Assembly (NCBI RefSeq): GCF_020034665.1
Contig: NZ_JAIQDI010000001.1
Span: 3,769,597 to 3,833,596, forward strand
Source of the DNA: Niabella beijingensis
Lineage (GTDB): Bacteria; Bacteroidota; Bacteroidia; Chitinophagales; Chitinophagaceae
Length of the DNA stretch: 64,000 bases
Reading direction: 5' to 3'
The notes beneath the pieces were generated by a model. The model searched no databases and was not told the origin of the DNA. It saw nothing but the letters and a program-made list of their open reading frames with translations. Positions 1 through 10,400 of this stretch are shown here, piece after piece (positions within the stretch are counted from its first letter, which is position 1; each line of letters begins with the position of its first letter). Position numbers and translations under genes: made by a program.

Positions 1-2916
<2,916 letters not shown>

Positions 2917-3101
2917 AACGGATGCCGGATGCGCAAACGGTTGCTCTTGAAAAACCGGCAAGGATTCTTTTTGTTGTGTGGGATTCATATTACCTTAGGC
3001 CGGCCGCTCCCGGATCATGGGATCATAGCAACGGTTTGCTGAAGCCGGACGGGCCTTCAACCCGCTGGTCCGGTAACAAAAAAGAAGCGCTGATAGAATA
3101 C

Positions 3102-3228
3102 AAAAAATATACGGATGAAACGAAGCATGAAAATTATTTTCAAACAGGGAATATATATGCGGTGTTCCATCCGGCAATTAAAAACAGTTCACCGGAGGTG
3201 GACAAATAAAAAATATACGGATGAAACG
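3102..3228 (+). repeat. Pair of identical 21-bp direct repeats, 106 bp apart, in the gap before the GH109 gene
   Basis: The 21 bases at 3102-3122 recur exactly at 3208-3228. The second copy contains the ATG of the next gene (3221) and the first copy an equivalent ATG at 3115 that soon leaves frame. This points to a small duplication of a gene start. The rest of the 2917-3220 gap holds no convincing gene; a 104-codon open frame here (2895-3209) overlaps the end of the beta-galactosidase and resembles no family. Confidence 0.6.
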
Positions 3229-4576
3229 TAAGGATTTTGTAAAAAGCGCCGGTTTGGCAATGGCCTCGGTAGCGATTCTGCCATCAGAAGGTGTATTTAA
3301 ACCTACAGCGGCAACCAAGCTGAAAGTGGCTATCGTGGGCGTGGGAGCCCGCGGGATCTGGCACCTCGACCTCTTGCTGAAACGCGATGATGTAGAAGTG
3401 GTGGGTGTTTGTGATATTGACCCCCGGACGATTGAAGCCGCCAAAGAAAAGTTTTCCAAGGCAAAGAAAAAGCAACCGGTATACTATTCTAAAAACGCAG
3501 ACGACTGGAAGAATATGTTTGCCAAAAAGGGTATCGAGGCCGTAGTGATCGCAACACCCTGGGAGCTGCACAAACCAATGATCATCGGGGCGCTGGAATC
3601 CGGGATTAAATATGTGGGCACAGAAGTGATCCTGGGGATCTCTCTTCAGGACCACTGGGATGTGGTACGCGCTGCCGAGCAGTACAACGGCCATGTAATG
3701 ATGCTGGAAAATGTTTGTTACCGGCGGGATGTAATGGCGGTTTTAAATATGGTACGCCAGAATATATTCGGAGAGCTGATCCATTTGCAGGGCGGCTACC
3801 AGCATGATCTGCGTGGTGTAAAATTCAATGATGGTAAAACACCTTATGGAAAAGGAGCCGAATTTGGTCATACCGACGGGTATTCCGAAGCCAGGTGGCG
3901 TACCGATCATTCCGTATGGCGTAACGGGGATCTTTATCCCACACACGGTATCGGACCGGTGGCGCATTATATCAATATCAACCGCGGCAACCGCTTTGTT
4001 TCCCTGAATGCATTTTCTACAAAATCACGCGGATTGCACGAATACATTGTTGACGTAGGTGGCCCCACCCATAAAAATGCAAAAGTTAATTTTAAGCTGG
4101 GCGATATTGTGACCACGCAGATCAGCTGTGTAAACGGGGAAACAGTGATCCTGCAACACGATACCAACCTGCCGCGTCCCTATTCGCTGGGCTTTCGTGT
4201 TCAGGGTACAAAAGGACTGTGGATGGATGTAAACAGTGGTATCTATGTAGAAGGCGTTTCCAAACCGCATACCTGGGATAAGGCCCAGGAATGGCTGGAT
4301 AAATATGACCACCCGTTATGGAAAAAATATGGGAAAGATGCGGCTGGTGCGGGTCACGGCGGAATGGACTTTTTTGTGATCCATTCATTTATTGAGTCTG
4401 CAAAAAGAAAAGAGCCTACCCAGATGGATGTATATGATGCTGCCACCTGGAGTGCGATCACACCACTGAGCGAACAATCCATCGCCCTGGGACACCAGAC
4501 CGTTGAGTTCCCGGATTTTACGGGTGGTGACTGGATGTACCGCAAACCAACATTTGCGCTGAATGACGACTATTAA
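3221..4576 (+). CDS. Gfo/Idh/MocA-fold glycosidase, GH109 type
   Basis: This is a 451-residue protein with an N-terminal export-like sequence (MKRKDFVKSAGLAMASVAIL) and then the NAD-binding Rossmann motif VAIVGVGARGIWHLDLLL near residue 35. The fold is that of Gfo/Idh/MocA oxidoreductases. Long family-specific stretches (GTEVILGIS, LENVCYRRDVMAVLNMV, GGYQHDLRGVKF, GGMDFFVIHSFIESA) match the GH109 alpha-N-acetylgalactosaminidase group, which keeps NAD tightly bound and cleaves by oxidation, elimination and reduction. Length fits the family. With the upstream beta-galactosidase it suggests removal of terminal galactose and GalNAc from glycoconjugates, which is inference. A plain sugar dehydrogenase cannot be excluded from sequence alone. 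Confidence 0.88.
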   Translation: MKRKDFVKSAGLAMASVAILPSEGVFKPTAATKLKVAIVGVGARGIWHLDLLLKRDDVEVVGVCDIDPRTIEAAKEKFSKAKKKQPVYYSKNADDWKNMFAKKGIEAVVIATPWELHKPMIIGALESGIKYVGTEVILGISLQDHWDVVRAAEQYNGHVMMLENVCYRRDVMAVLNMVRQNIFGELIHLQGGYQHDLRGVKFNDGKTPYGKGAEFGHTDGYSEARWRTDHSVWRNGDLYPTHGIGPVAHYININRGNRFVSLNAFSTKSRGLHEYIVDVGGPTHKNAKVNFKLGDIVTTQISCVNGETVILQHDTNLPRPYSLGFRVQGTKGLWMDVNSGIYVEGVSKPHTWDKAQEWLDKYDHPLWKKYGKDAAGAGHGGMDFFVIHSFIESAKRKEPTQMDVYDAATWSAITPLSEQSIALGHQTVEFPDFTGGDWMYRKPTFALNDDY

Positions 4577-4603
4577 AAATTTCAGACTGTTCAATACGAA
4601 AAT

Positions 4604-4632
4604 GTCCGCCGCTGATGGCGGACTTTTTTTTG
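4604..4632 (+). terminator. Intrinsic terminator after the GH109 gene
   Basis: A perfect 7-bp stem (GTCCGCC / GGCGGAC, 4604-4610 with 4617-4623) with a 6-nt loop is followed by eight T. It lies between the GH109 gene and the convergent esterase gene. Confidence 0.85.
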
Positions 4633-4633
4633 G

Positions 4634-5473
4634 TTATTGTCCAAGCTGCCATTGCAATCCCTTGATAAAAGTGGGCAACTGTGTATCCATATGATCCAAT
4701 GCCGAATAGATATCGGTCTTTTTTATGATGCTGCCGGATGGGAACAGGGATGAAAGCTGCCGATAAAGACTGTCCTGTTTTTCCAGTCCGCCAAAAGTAA
4801 TGTACACATTCAGGCTATCGGTTTTTGAAGGGACAGTTTTCTTTAATGCATCCAGCAAAAAATAATGATTGTAATGCAGGGACGGGCTGGCCGCAATATA
4901 ATTCCGGAACCGGTGCTGTTTGCCGGACAGGCGCTGCAATAACGCATAGCAGGTAAAATAACCGCCCAGCGAATGTCCCATCAGTGTTTGCTGCAATGTA
5001 TCTGTCCGGAATCTCCGGTCCAGGTCAGGAGCAAGTTCCTCATCGATAAAGGACAGGAATTTGTCGGCTCCGCCGCTCACGGGCATTTCGTAGTCGGGGA
5101 TCGCTACAGGGTAGGTGTAATCCCTGTTCCGGAGTGAATCCATTTCCGGGAAATCCTTATAACCGATACCTGCCAGTATCACCTGTGGTGCAAGGCCTAC
5201 TTCCGCATAGCGGTTGAGTACAGTGGCCATGATATCAAAATAAAGATTGGCATCCAGAAGATAGACAACAGGAAAGTGCTTGCTGCTGTCTGAGCGATAG
5301 CCGGCTGGAAGATTTATGTAAACAGTGAAAGAATCGTTCACATTTTTTGAAAAAAAGTGCAGGGTATCTTTAGCAGAAGGGAGGTTGTTCAGATCCGCAG
5401 GAGCCGGTGTGTTACAGGACAGTACAAATAATACCAGTCCAAATAAAATCGGGTATCTCATACATAAGCGCAT
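4634..5473 (-). CDS. Alpha/beta-hydrolase lipoprotein, esterase D / enterochelin-esterase-like
   Basis: A 279-residue putative lipoprotein: the signal segment ends in a lipobox-like LVLFVLSC, so the mature Cys would be about residue 20. A second in-frame ATG five codons downstream (MRYPILFG) is an equally good start. The body is an alpha/beta-hydrolase of the putative esterase (Esterase D/Fes) family: FPVVYLLDANLYFD near residue 70, the nucleophile elbow GHSLGGYFTCY near residue 170, and a late DHMDT that may supply the His. Substrate is unknown; relatives hydrolyse siderophore esters or acyl groups on sugars. It converges on the GH109 gene at a shared terminator region. Confidence 0.8.
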   Translation of the reverse strand: MRLCMRYPILFGLVLFVLSCNTPAPADLNNLPSAKDTLHFFSKNVNDSFTVYINLPAGYRSDSSKHFPVVYLLDANLYFDIMATVLNRYAEVGLAPQVILAGIGYKDFPEMDSLRNRDYTYPVAIPDYEMPVSGGADKFLSFIDEELAPDLDRRFRTDTLQQTLMGHSLGGYFTCYALLQRLSGKQHRFRNYIAASPSLHYNHYFLLDALKKTVPSKTDSLNVYITFGGLEKQDSLYRQLSSLFPSGSIIKKTDIYSALDHMDTQLPTFIKGLQWQLGQ

Positions 5474-5755
5474 TTAGGGGTTCAGCATAATTGGAAGCGT
5501 GAAGTTAACAAAGATGCCGGGCCTGCAGGTCCGGCATCTACGGCACAGGCATCATTTATAAGGATTTTAACAAAACGCGGTAGAAAACAGGAGGTCTCAA
5601 AAATTGCTGCGCCCGGAATTGATTTTATGTCTGTCCTTTCAGGTCCTGAAACAAGTTCAGGGCGACAGTATGCGCTGGGTTATGCCGGATGGATTTCAGC
5701 TCTGGAATGGAGTCTGGCTGTTCGTCGATGCAGATCCGCGGCAGTTCTGATGACA

Positions 5756-6171
5756 CTACGGTGTAACGGTCTTTTGAGACCGCTTCCGGTTTCCCAGGTA
5801 AAGCACCAGCGCTATCATACCAAACGTAGTTTCGATGGTGAGCCAGTTGCTGCCAAAGCTGCCCAGGGATCCGTTAGCCCAAATAGTAACAAGCCTTGAC
5901 AGTGCATACAGCAGCCAGAACAGGCTCAGGAAAAGCAATGCAAGTGTCAGGTTCCTGCGCATCGCATAGATCAATACGGCGATCACCGAAACGCCCACAC
6001 CGCCCCATATACGCCCCTGATGGAACTTAATGCATCGGTATTGTTCAGCGTTACATGCACCAGGTCCATAACCGACTGCGGATTGTACCAGGCCATTGCC
6101 GCAACCCATGCAAGGCTCAATGCAGAAATACAAACAAACCCATAACCGGCATAACTGAATATTTTTTTCAT
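5756..6171 (-). pseudogene. DUF4345-type integral membrane protein, disrupted by one frameshift
   Basis: Two overlapping minus-strand frames together make one protein. The first part begins MKKIFSYAGYGFVCISALSL at 6171 and runs through NPQSVMDLVHV and SSIRGVYG. The second continues VGVSVIAVLIYAMRRNLTL, then LYALSRLVTIWANGSLGSFG and WLTIETTFGMIALVLYLG. The order and the motifs (NTDALSSIRGVYG, LTIETTF) are those of DUF4345 small membrane proteins with four helices. Adding a single G to the GGGG run (plus-strand CCCC at 6003-6006) restores the whole frame. The rest is intact, so a sequencing error in a homopolymer is as likely as a true pseudogene. Confidence 0.75.
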
Positions 6172-6302
6172 CTTGTTTTATTTTAGGATGCAAAACTATT
6201 CAGCCGTCTTTTAGAAATTAATGACATTCGTCAACAGTTTTGCGCAGGGGGAGGGATCTGCTTCCTGTCGGCGTCTCCTGTAAGGGGCGCTGACTGAAGA
6301 TT

Positions 6303-6575
6303 CGCGAAGCAGCACTAAGATGATTTTGTTCTTTGTGTTTCTTGGTGCCTTCCTGTCTTCGTGGTTTACAGCGGTGCTGGTATTTGCCACAAAGGCACAA
6401 AGGCGCGAAGCAGCACTAAGGTGATTTTATTCTTCGTGTTTCTTAGTGCCTTCCTGTCTTCGTGGTTTACAGCGGTGCTGGTGTTTGCCACAAAGGTACA
6501 AAGGCGCGCAGCAGCACTAAGGTGATTTTATTCTTTGTGTTTATTGGTGCCTTCCTGTCTTTGTGGCTCGTTTTT
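6303..6575. repeat. Three tandem copies of a 101-bp intergenic repeat
   Basis: Units begin at 6303, 6404 and 6505, each with CGCG(A/C)AGCAGCACTAAG, followed by a GATTTT..TTC and GTGTTT..GGTGCCTTCCTGTCTT segment; the third is incomplete. The spacing is exactly 101 bp both times and the units differ at only a few bases, so expansion is recent. Parts are mutually complementary (CCACAAAGGC against GTGCCTT and CGTGG), giving hairpin potential. It resembles the dispersed intergenic elements with accacgaag/cacaaagg words seen in many bacterial genomes. An open frame across it (6462-6695) is not a gene. Confidence 0.8.
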
Positions 6576-6620
6576 CCCGTAGCTACGATCGCTTTGTGGG
6601 TAGCGCGTCATGTTGCTGGC

Positions 6621-6763
6621 TATAACTACTACCCCAATTTTAATATAAATCCTATAGAAAAATGGGTGGAAGCCTTGGACGAAATCAAAGATTAAACGCG
6701 GAATTGTTGAAAGTAAAAGATGAGCAGATCAGGTTGCTGCAAAGTTTAGTGGAAAAGAAATAA
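6621..6763 (+). pseudogene. C-terminal remnant of a small DNA-binding-type regulator (XRE-like), frameshifted
   Basis: After the repeat, the plus strand reads YYPNFNINPIEKWVEALDEI, then KD. One base later the frame continues LNAELLKVKDEQIRLLQSLV EKK and stops at 6761-6763. A helical tail ending in KxKDEQIxLLxxLxEKK is typical of Bacteroidota Cro/CI-type (XRE) regulators and phage repressors. There is no N-terminal DNA-binding part, because the repeat element occupies that position. The join needs one extra T at the GATTAA site near 6691-6696. I read this as a truncated gene remnant; the family assignment is an inference from the tail alone. Confidence 0.45.
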
Positions 6764-6918
6764 ATGCGCATTGCATTTACAGAACAGCTCCCTGGATAGT
6801 ATCCGGGGATCGACGCTCCGGGAACGGGGCGTTTCGCGTTTAAAAGCCTAAATTATATCGGAATGTTTAAATTAAAGTTCTGGTAATAGTTATATTACAG
6901 GGAGTCACAATAGTAAAT

Positions 6919-6952
6919 AAAAAGGTTGACTTGTTATTCAAATCAACCTTTT
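6919..6952 (-). terminator. Terminator of the crRNA-like RNA
   Basis: The stem pairs 6920-6933 with 6939-6952 (AAAAGGTTGA-x-TTG against CAA-x-TCAACCTTTT, one mismatch) around a 5-nt loop. On the minus strand it ends in TTTTT. It starts three nucleotides after the 16-nt repeat stub, which is what defines that stub as the end of a short transcript. Confidence 0.75.
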
Positions 6953-7095
6953 GAGAAAGCAATTCACAACGCTCCAAATAAATATTTGAATTAATTTGAG
7001 GTTGAAAAAAGTTACAAACAATAAAGCACCCTTGGGAGAAACAATAGGTAGGGTTTGGACGCCTACCCCAAAAATTTGCAACTTTTTGTCTGTTT
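6919..7095 (-). ncRNA. Candidate stand-alone crRNA-like RNA aimed at the cas9 promoter
   Basis: Read on the minus strand, the unit has four parts. First is a structured 5' domain: an outer stem 7087-7075 with 7018-7006 (13 positions, one mismatch) enclosing an inner GGTAGG/CCTACC hairpin. Second is a 30-nt guide, 7000 to 6971, ending ATTTATTTGGAGC. Third is GTTGTGAATTGCTTTC (6970-6955), identical to the first 16 nt of the array repeat in crRNA orientation. Fourth is an intrinsic terminator. The repeat stub can pair with the tracrRNA anti-repeat just as array crRNAs would. The last 12 guide nt equal 7122-7133 in the cas9 promoter. The 5' end is uncertain: one promoter-like element (TTG-N23-TATCTTTA) would start it near 7095, and TAACTTTT at 7014-7007 would start it at about the guide. 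The sequence architecture is seen directly; expression and regulation are inferred. Confidence 0.7.
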
Positions 7096-7101
7096 GCAGT
7101 A

Positions 7102-7135
7102 TAAAGATAATAAAAATTTTTTTTATTTGGAGCAA
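7102..7135 (-). promoter_or_regulatory. Candidate divergent promoter for the crRNA-like RNA
   Basis: The minus strand has TTG (7135-7133), 23 nt, then TATCTTTA (7109-7102), one base off the Bacteroidota -7 consensus TAnnTTTG. Its -33 box touches the -33 box of the cas9 promoter and the seed-match site, so the two promoters overlap back to back. A closer alternative is TAACTTTT at 7014-7007. Confidence 0.4.
7122..7133 (+). promoter_or_regulatory. 12-nt seed match of the crRNA-like RNA in the cas9 promoter
   Basis: TTTATTTGGAGC here is identical to the last 12 nt of the 30-nt guide at 7000-6971 (minus strand). The identity ends exactly at the guide/repeat junction. The next ten plus-strand bases, AAGTCCTATT, would hold the PAM. 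Upstream of the 12 nt the match falls to scattered identities, too few for Cas9 cleavage but in the range of known Cas9 self-repression by partial guides. Confidence 0.7.
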
Positions 7136-7156
7136 GTCCTATTTTTTGTAATTTTG
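7126..7156 (+). promoter_or_regulatory. cas9 operon promoter (TTTG-N19-TAATTTTG)
   Basis: TTTG at 7126-7129, 19 bp, then TAATTTTG at 7149-7156: a full match to the Bacteroidota housekeeping promoter (-33 TTTG, -7 TAnnTTTG). Transcription would start near 7162, giving a cas9 leader of about 280 nt that contains the antisense of the tracrRNA gene. I found no equally good promoter closer to the cas9 ATG. Confidence 0.6.
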
Positions 7157-7203
7157 TGTATAGTGATTCCTTTAATTTTTAAGCAATAGCGTTGGTTGAA
7201 ACA

Positions 7204-7295
7204 TAAAAAGGCTCCACGGAGTACGCAGAGCTAAGAAATTCTTCGGCTTATAGCCTTATTGTGAATTGTCTTTCAAAAACGAATATACAAAGGAA
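7204..7295 (-). ncRNA. tracrRNA
   Basis: The minus strand carries an anti-repeat at 7289-7259 (CGTTTTTGAAAGACAATTCA within it). It pairs with the 5' half of the crRNA-orientation repeat over TTGTGAATTG and CTTTCAA with one bulged base, and again over CGAAT. Next comes ATAAGGCTATAAGCC, a nexus-like hairpin (GGC-TATAA-GCC), then a small AAG/CTT hairpin. A terminator hairpin (GCTC...GAGC, 7232-7211) is followed by TTTTT. This order (anti-repeat, nexus, terminator) is the standard II-C plan. The 5' end is unknown; TTCCTTTG at 7295-7288 is a partial -7 box. The gene sits between cas9 and its best promoter, in antisense. Confidence 0.85.
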
Positions 7296-7307
7296 ATTTA
7301 TATATGC

Positions 7308-7331
7308 TTTACGGGAATCCGTAAAATTTTT
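7308..7331 (+). promoter_or_regulatory. Hairpin followed by T run in the cas9 leader
   Basis: TTTACGG (7308-7314), loop GAAT, CCGTAAA (7319-7325) form a perfect 7-bp stem followed by A and five T. In a cas9 transcript starting near 7162 it would be a weak attenuator-like structure. For the tracrRNA it lies just upstream of the predicted start. A second imperfect inverted repeat (GACTCTCC / GGAGAATC, about 7373-7400) lies nearer the cas9 ATG. The role of either is unknown. Confidence 0.4.
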
Positions 7332-7444
7332 AGAATCAATTGTTTAGTTTAGAGATTTATTAGGTGTTAAATGGACTCTCCTAACAAATTTGGAGAATCA
7401 TAAGATAATTATTGTGGTTATAAATAATTTAAATTTTATATAGG

Positions 7445-10400
7445 ATGGGCAAAATTCTGGGACTAGACCTTGGCACGAATAGTATTGGATGGTCTATTAG
7501 AGATACACAGTTGCCGGGAAACCAAACTGAGAAAGTTGGGGTTATTACTTTTAATAAAGGGGTTGGTAATAGCAAAACCGGAGAATATTCTTATGCAGCA
7601 GAGCGTACTAAAAAACGCTCTACTAGACGTTTATATCAGTCTCGGAAATATAGATTATGGGCTACGCTTGAAGTTTTAATAGCTGAAGGATATTGCCCTT
7701 TGTCGTTGGAAGGATTAAATAAATGGAGGCATTACAATAAAGAGGAAGCTCGTGAAAATAAAAATGGAGGTAGGGTTTATCCTAAAGAAGAAGTGCTTTT
7801 TGAGCGATGGATAAAAATGGATTTTAATGAAGATGGCTTGCCCGATTTTAAAAGCCCTTATCAGCTAAGAAGAGTTTTAACAGAAAAGGAATTTGATTTC
7901 AACCAGGAGGCTGAACGTTATAAATTAGGAAGAGCGCTATATCATATTGCACAACGCAGAGGATTTAAGAGTAGTAGAAAAGGTAGTGATGATATAAAAG
8001 AAAGTGTAGATGGGGCTGATATTGATTTACAATATTCAGAAAAGAAAAAGAACAAAGAGATAATTGCCCAATTTGAAAAATATCCACAAGCAAAAACCAT
8101 TGGTGCCTTGTTCGCCTATTTGGAAGATGATGGGATTCGTATTCGCGAAAATATGGCACAGTATGCCATACGTGAAAATTATAAGGAAGAAATCAACCAA
8201 ATCTTTAAAATCCAGAATCTTTCTTTTGCCAGCCTGTTATACAAAGGCCTGGTAGAAACCGGAAAAAATAAAAACGATGGTGCTATTTTTTACAAACGCC
8301 CATTGCGTTCTCAAAAAGGTTTGATTGGACTATGTACTTTGGAACAGGAAACACGAATTGATCCCAAGACAAAAAAATCTTTCCAGGTTGGCAAGTATCG
8401 TGCTCCAATTAGTCATCCAAGCTTTGAATTATTCAGAGCCTGGCAATTTTTAAATAATATAAAGTTTAAAGAGGAGAACAATAAAAACAGTACTTGGCAG
8501 CCATTGGGTTTGGAGTTGAAAAAAGAAATTCTCGAAGAGAAATTTTTCAGAAAATCTAAAGCATATTTTCCTTTTTCGGAAATAGTAGATATAATAAAAA
8601 AGAAAGGCCTCAGATGGGTATTAAATTATAAACCCAAGCAAACTGTAACCGGTTGCCCGGTTTCGGCAAGATTGAAAGATATTTTTGGTGATGATTATCT
8701 CAATGTAAAGATTGACAAATTGCCATCACCTAAACAAAAGAAAAACTATTATGATATCTATGATATTTGGCATGTTCTATTTTCATTTGAAGACCAAGAG
8801 TTTGTTGCAGCGTTTGCATCAGAAAAACTGAAATTAGATGAAGAGAAGGCAAAACAATTTGTATTTGCCTGGAATGCAATGCCTGTGGGTTATGGAATGT
8901 TAAGCATTAACGCTATTGAAAAAATCAACCGTTTCTTGTTTAAAGGGATACAATACACAGAAGCTGTATTACTGGCTAATTTGCCGAGTTTAGTGGGCGA
9001 GGATATTTGGATTGAGAACGAAGCTACATTTTTGCAGAACATTGATGATATCATCAGAGAAAACAGAAGCGAAAAGCATATTATCCAAATCATTAATAGC
9101 TTAGTAGCAAAGTATAAAAGCCTAGACCAAAAGTTCGGCTATAAAGATGATGCTTATGCTTTAGATGGTAGTGATGTACAGGATATAACAGATGCTATCT
9201 TGGAACACTATGGAGAGAGTGTTTGGCTGTCAAAAGAAAAAGCAGAAGCAGATAGGATTTTCTCCACTGTTAAAGATTGTTACCAGGCATTTTTCAAAAC
9301 CATAGGGCTTGAACGTGTAAATCTTGATGGAGAAAGACATTTCTTAGTTTCTTCAAATGGGAAGAATTATTACAAAGCAGATTCTGGTTTTTACAAACAA
9401 CCAAAACTTAAAGATACTTTAGCTGCATACTCTGTTAAGGTTTTGAAAGTTGATATTTCTAAGCTGAAAAAAATTTATCATGCATCAGATATCAGTATAT
9501 ATCCACCTGCAATGCCTGATGAAAATGGTGAAATAAAAATGGGTAGTCCCCAAACTGGTTCATTTAAGAACCCTATGGCAATGCGTACATTACAGGAATT
9601 GAAAAAATTACTGAATTATCTGATAGAAACGAATCAGGTTGACTCAGATGCCCGCGTTGTTGTAGAAGTAGCCCGTCAACTAAACGATGCCAATAAACGT
9701 TGGGCGATTGAGGCCTGGCAGCGGCAAAGAGAGGCTGAGAATATGGAATTTGCTACTGCGATAGATGAACTAGTCAAACAAGAAGGAGCCGAGGCAAACA
9801 GCAAGAGTGAAGCGGATATTGACAAAATGCGTCTTTGGTATGAGCAGAACGGGGAAGAGTCTGTTCCCGAAATTTCCGAAACAAAAAAAGAGATTAAAGG
9901 CATTCGTTGGACAGAAAATAAAAAACAATCGTATAAGGATATTACAACAAAGAAGACTGCAATCGAAAAATATCGCCTGTGGCGCGAGCAAAATTGTATT
10001 TGCATTTATACGGGAAAGCCAATCGGTGTAAGCGATTTATTTAATACCAATATAATAGATTTTGAGCACACTTTGCCGCGTAGTAAATCTTTTGATAACT
10101 CTTTAGCTAATAAAACGGTAGCTTTTATGGATTTCAACCGAACCATAAAAAAGAACAAAATCCCTTCTCAGTTATCTAAAGAGCAGTACGAATTAGTTCT
10201 GAAAAATATTAAGCTTTGGGAAGAGAAAATTGAGCGTATCAAACAACAAATAGATTTCTGGCAAACGAAATCAAAAAAGGCAGCTGATAAACAATGGAAA
10301 GATGATGCTATCAGGCAAAAGCATCTTTGGAAGATGGAGTTGGAATATTGGAGTAGTAAAGTAGAACGATTTAAAATACAGGAGATTACTTCCGGGTTTA

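Noticed and set aside
5627..5899. 90-codon frame on the plus strand
   Set aside because: Runs partly antisense through the frameshifted membrane protein gene and has no features of its own.
6462..6695. 77-codon frame with hydrophobic stretch
   Set aside because: Most of it is the 101-bp repeat translated; only its last part is the regulator remnant.
6950..7090. Plus-strand tracrRNA starting with GAAAGCAATTCACAAC
   Set aside because: The plus-strand stretch is complementary to the repeat over only 16 nt and lacks a nexus and a good terminator after it. The minus strand at 7204-7295 has the full anti-repeat, nexus and terminator. Read on the minus strand, the 6955-6970 match is a repeat copy, not an anti-repeat.
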